Assembly (NCBI GenBank): GCA_009845505.1
Contig: VXZL01000006.1
Coordinates: 1-7,099, forward strand
Source: Candidatus Poribacteria bacterium
GTDB taxonomy: Bacteria > Poribacteria > WGA-4E > WGA-3G
Direction of reading: 5' to 3'
Length of the DNA: 7,099 nt
In this document: positions 5,192 through 7,099 of the stretch, piece by piece
Layout: every line of letters begins with the position of its first letter
How positions within the stretch are numbered: position 1 is the first letter of the stretch
Position numbers and translations under genes: made by a program
The notes under the pieces: model-generated
What the model was told of the DNA's origin: nothing
Databases searched by the model: none
What the model saw: only the letters and a program-made list of their open reading frames with translations

Positions 5192-7081
5192 TTAAGCGAA
5201 AAACAGATAGTACGCAAGGAACAACACTATTCCCAGAACCATTGAAACAATGTACGCTTGGACGATCCCTGTTTGGAGTCGTCGGAGCGTGCCGCCAATA
5301 ATCTGAACAATCGAAGCTACACCGTTGACAATTCCATCAATAACGCCATTGTCCACGATCCGCCACAGTAGGTAGTGAGAGCCGTTTTTGATGGGCTGCA
5401 CAATGAGTGCATTGTAAATCTCGTCGATATAGTATTTATTGGCAATCAGTCTGTGGAGTGCATTGGTGGGTTCCTCAGACGGCACGCGTTTGCTGTAACG
5501 CATCCATGCGAACGCAATACCCGCCAAACCGACGACTGAGGAAATGACCATAAATAAGACTACATTACCCGATGCCTCATGGTGTGCTTCTGGAAAAACG
5601 TTTTTTGTGAAGTGGTGGAACCAACTATCATGTCCACCCCAACCTAAGAGTAAGCCGATTAGAGCCGAAGGGATTGCTAAAATTGCCAGAGGGACCCACA
5701 TCACCGGTGGTGATTCATGTAGGTGTGAAGCAACGTCGGGTTCGACCCGAGACTCGCCATAGAACGTCACAAAAATCAGCCGGAACATGTAAAATGCTGT
5801 CAGGAATGCTGTGACCAACCCTATAATGTAAATCAGCGGCGAACTCCCCCACGCACTGTGTAGAATTTCGTCTTTGCTCCAGAAACCGCTCAGAAATGGG
5901 AATCCGGCAATGGCAAGCGCACCGATTAAAAAAGTCAAATGCGTTATTGGCATTTTTGCTTTCAAACCGCCCATCCTTCGCATATCTAACTCGTTCGCCA
6001 TTGCATGCATCACGCTGCCAGCGGTAAGAAACATCAGACCCTTAAAGAAGGCATGCGTTACCAAGTGGAAAACGCCAGAGGCATAAGCACCAACACCGAC
6101 CCCAAGGAACATATATCCCAATTGGCTTACCGTGGAATAGGCAAGGATGCGTTTGATGTCGTTCTGTGCCAATGCAATCGTCGCCGCGAAGAACGCAGTC
6201 AAAACGCCAATCCATGCGACAACTTCACCTGTATGCGCTATGTTGTAAAGCACGGCGGAGCGCGCTATCATATACACGCCTGCTGTTACCATTGTTGCAG
6301 CGTGAATCAACGCACTAACGGGAGTCGGACCTTCCATCGCGTCTGGTAGCCACACATAGAGCGGAATTTGTGCCGATTTACCTATCGCGCCAACAAAGAG
6401 TAGCAAGGTTGCAATTACGAGGGTACTACCTCCAAAAACTTTCTGAAAATTATCGGCTTCGGCAGCATCGAATATTGACGCAAAATCAAGCGTGCCAAAC
6501 GCTGCAAATAGCGTAAACATGCCCAGCAGGAAACCGAAATCACCAATCCTGTTCACAATAAACGCTTTTTTTCCAGCATCCGTCGCTGACTTTTTGTCGT
6601 ACCAGAATCCAATCAGCAGGTAAGAACAGAGTCCAACACCTTCCCACCCGACAAACATCATGAGATAGTTGTTGCCGAGAACCAGGATTAGCATTGCGAA
6701 CACGAATAGATTCAAGTAAGCGAAATAGCGGGTATATCCTTCATCACCATGCATGTAGCCGATTGAGTACACGTGGATGAGGAACCCTACACCCGTGATT
6801 ACTAACAACATTACTGTCGTTAGTGCATCCACTCGAAACCCGATATTGAAGGCGAATGATTCTCCCGTAATCCATTCATAAAGTGTTTCGTCAAGAGGCG
6901 TACCACCGCCCTGAAGACTGGCAAAGGCGATGATTGAACAGATGAGGGAAATAAGCACTGCGACAGAACCGATCCACCCACTCAGTTTCTCATTCCCTTT
7001 AAGCCATTTCCCAAGCAATCCGTTAATCAGGAATCCAACAAGTGGGGCAACTAACAGGACAACAATTAATTCAAGTGACAT
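5192..7081 (-). CDS. nuoL: NADH-quinone oxidoreductase subunit L (complex I antiporter-like subunit)
   Basis: This is the distal proton-pumping subunit of the membrane arm of respiratory complex I, in the cytoplasmic membrane. The 629-residue product is close to the family's usual length (about 610-660). The signature GKSAQIPLYVWLPDAMEGPT starts at residue 234, within a TM7-8 block that ends in the family-typical SALIHAATMVTAGVY. Residues matching those known to be needed for pumping in E. coli NuoL are present: Glu147 (WEGVGLCSY, TM5), Asp181 (NRIGD), Lys235 (TM7), His260, His339 and His343, Lys347 (HAFFK) and Lys403-Asp404 (SGFWSKDE, TM12). The C-terminal hundred residues hold the NKYYIDEIY motif, then an amphipathic stretch and a last membrane helix, as expected for the lateral helix that braces NuoM and NuoN. 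The ATG has an AAGGA Shine-Dalgarno at 7089-7093, 7 bases upstream. A TAA at 7096-7098 could end an upstream gene (nuoK would be usual), but the window stops there. The identity is secure. Confidence 0.97.
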   Translation of the reverse strand: MSLELIVVLLVAPLVGFLINGLLGKWLKGNEKLSGWIGSVAVLISLICSIIAFASLQGGGTPLDETLYEWITGESFAFNIGFRVDALTTVMLLVITGVGFLIHVYSIGYMHGDEGYTRYFAYLNLFVFAMLILVLGNNYLMMFVGWEGVGLCSYLLIGFWYDKKSATDAGKKAFIVNRIGDFGFLLGMFTLFAAFGTLDFASIFDAAEADNFQKVFGGSTLVIATLLLFVGAIGKSAQIPLYVWLPDAMEGPTPVSALIHAATMVTAGVYMIARSAVLYNIAHTGEVVAWIGVLTAFFAATIALAQNDIKRILAYSTVSQLGYMFLGVGVGAYASGVFHLVTHAFFKGLMFLTAGSVMHAMANELDMRRMGGLKAKMPITHLTFLIGALAIAGFPFLSGFWSKDEILHSAWGSSPLIYIIGLVTAFLTAFYMFRLIFVTFYGESRVEPDVASHLHESPPVMWVPLAILAIPSALIGLLLGWGGHDSWFHHFTKNVFPEAHHEASGNVVLFMVISSVVGLAGIAFAWMRYSKRVPSEEPTNALHRLIANKYYIDEIYNALIVQPIKNGSHYLLWRIVDNGVIDGIVNGVASIVQIIGGTLRRLQTGIVQAYIVSMVLGIVLFLAYYLFFA

Positions 7082-7099
7082 ATTTTTATCCTTCTTTAT

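Noticed and set aside
5170..5217. 16-residue N-terminal extension of the DUF5069-type protein from a TTG at 5217
   Set aside because: It overlaps the end of nuoL and lacks a ribosome binding site. The ATG at 5169 has a good site and a sensible N-terminus.
6005..6349. Plus-strand open frame of 114 codons opposite nuoL
   Set aside because: It is fully antisense to conserved NuoL sequence, with no ribosome binding site or family resemblance.
3100..7081. Mrp-type multisubunit antiporter operon (mrpA, mrpD) instead of nuo genes
   Set aside because: The proteins carry NuoL-, NuoM- and NuoN-specific signatures, including the NuoL C-terminal lateral-helix region. No MrpB, C, E, F or G-like gene is present, and nuoN follows.

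Overview
The window is one stretch of an operon read entirely from the minus strand. In transcription order (right to left) it holds nuoL (7081-5192), a small cytoplasmic DUF5069-type gene (5169-4747), nuoM (4665-3100), an NhaD/ArsB-superfamily sodium:proton antiporter gene (3099-1624) and nuoN (1501-68). Every gene is intact, and together they cover nearly all of the window. No RNA gene, CRISPR array, transposase or clear promoter is visible. The operon promoter should lie beyond the right edge, upstream of nuoL. The left edge ends 67 bases after the nuoN stop.

NuoL, NuoM and NuoN are the three large antiporter-like membrane subunits of respiratory complex I (NADH:quinone oxidoreductase). 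They form the proton-pumping membrane arm. All three keep the charged residues known to matter for pumping: the Glu of TM5, the Lys of TM7, the Lys or His of TM8 and the Lys or Glu of TM12. They should therefore be functional. The canonical bacterial order is nuoL-nuoM-nuoN with nothing between. Here it is interrupted twice: a DUF5069 gene sits between nuoL and nuoM, and an antiporter of an unrelated fold superfamily sits between nuoM and nuoN. The antiporter directly abuts nuoM, in the same frame, separated only by the nuoM TAA, and it starts with GTG. This suggests coupled translation and a link between redox-driven proton pumping and sodium/proton exchange. That functional link is inferred from context only.

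The one sizeable non-coding gap (1502-1623, between the antiporter and nuoN) carries a 30-base imperfect inverted repeat with a 42-base spacer. Each arm is itself built of two related units of about 14-15 bases. It looks like a dispersed-repeat or MITE-like element, or a transcript hairpin. The 81-base gap before nuoM holds a small hairpin and a possible 17-codon leader frame that ends on the nuoM ribosome binding site.

The organism is a bacterium of intermediate GC content with a complete-type Nuo complex I, good Shine-Dalgarno sites and free use of GTG and TTG starts. The repeat style (CGGCTATCGG-like units in gaps) reminds me of uncultured lineages such as Candidatus Poribacteria. This is a weak impression from memory, and the sequence alone does not place the organism.
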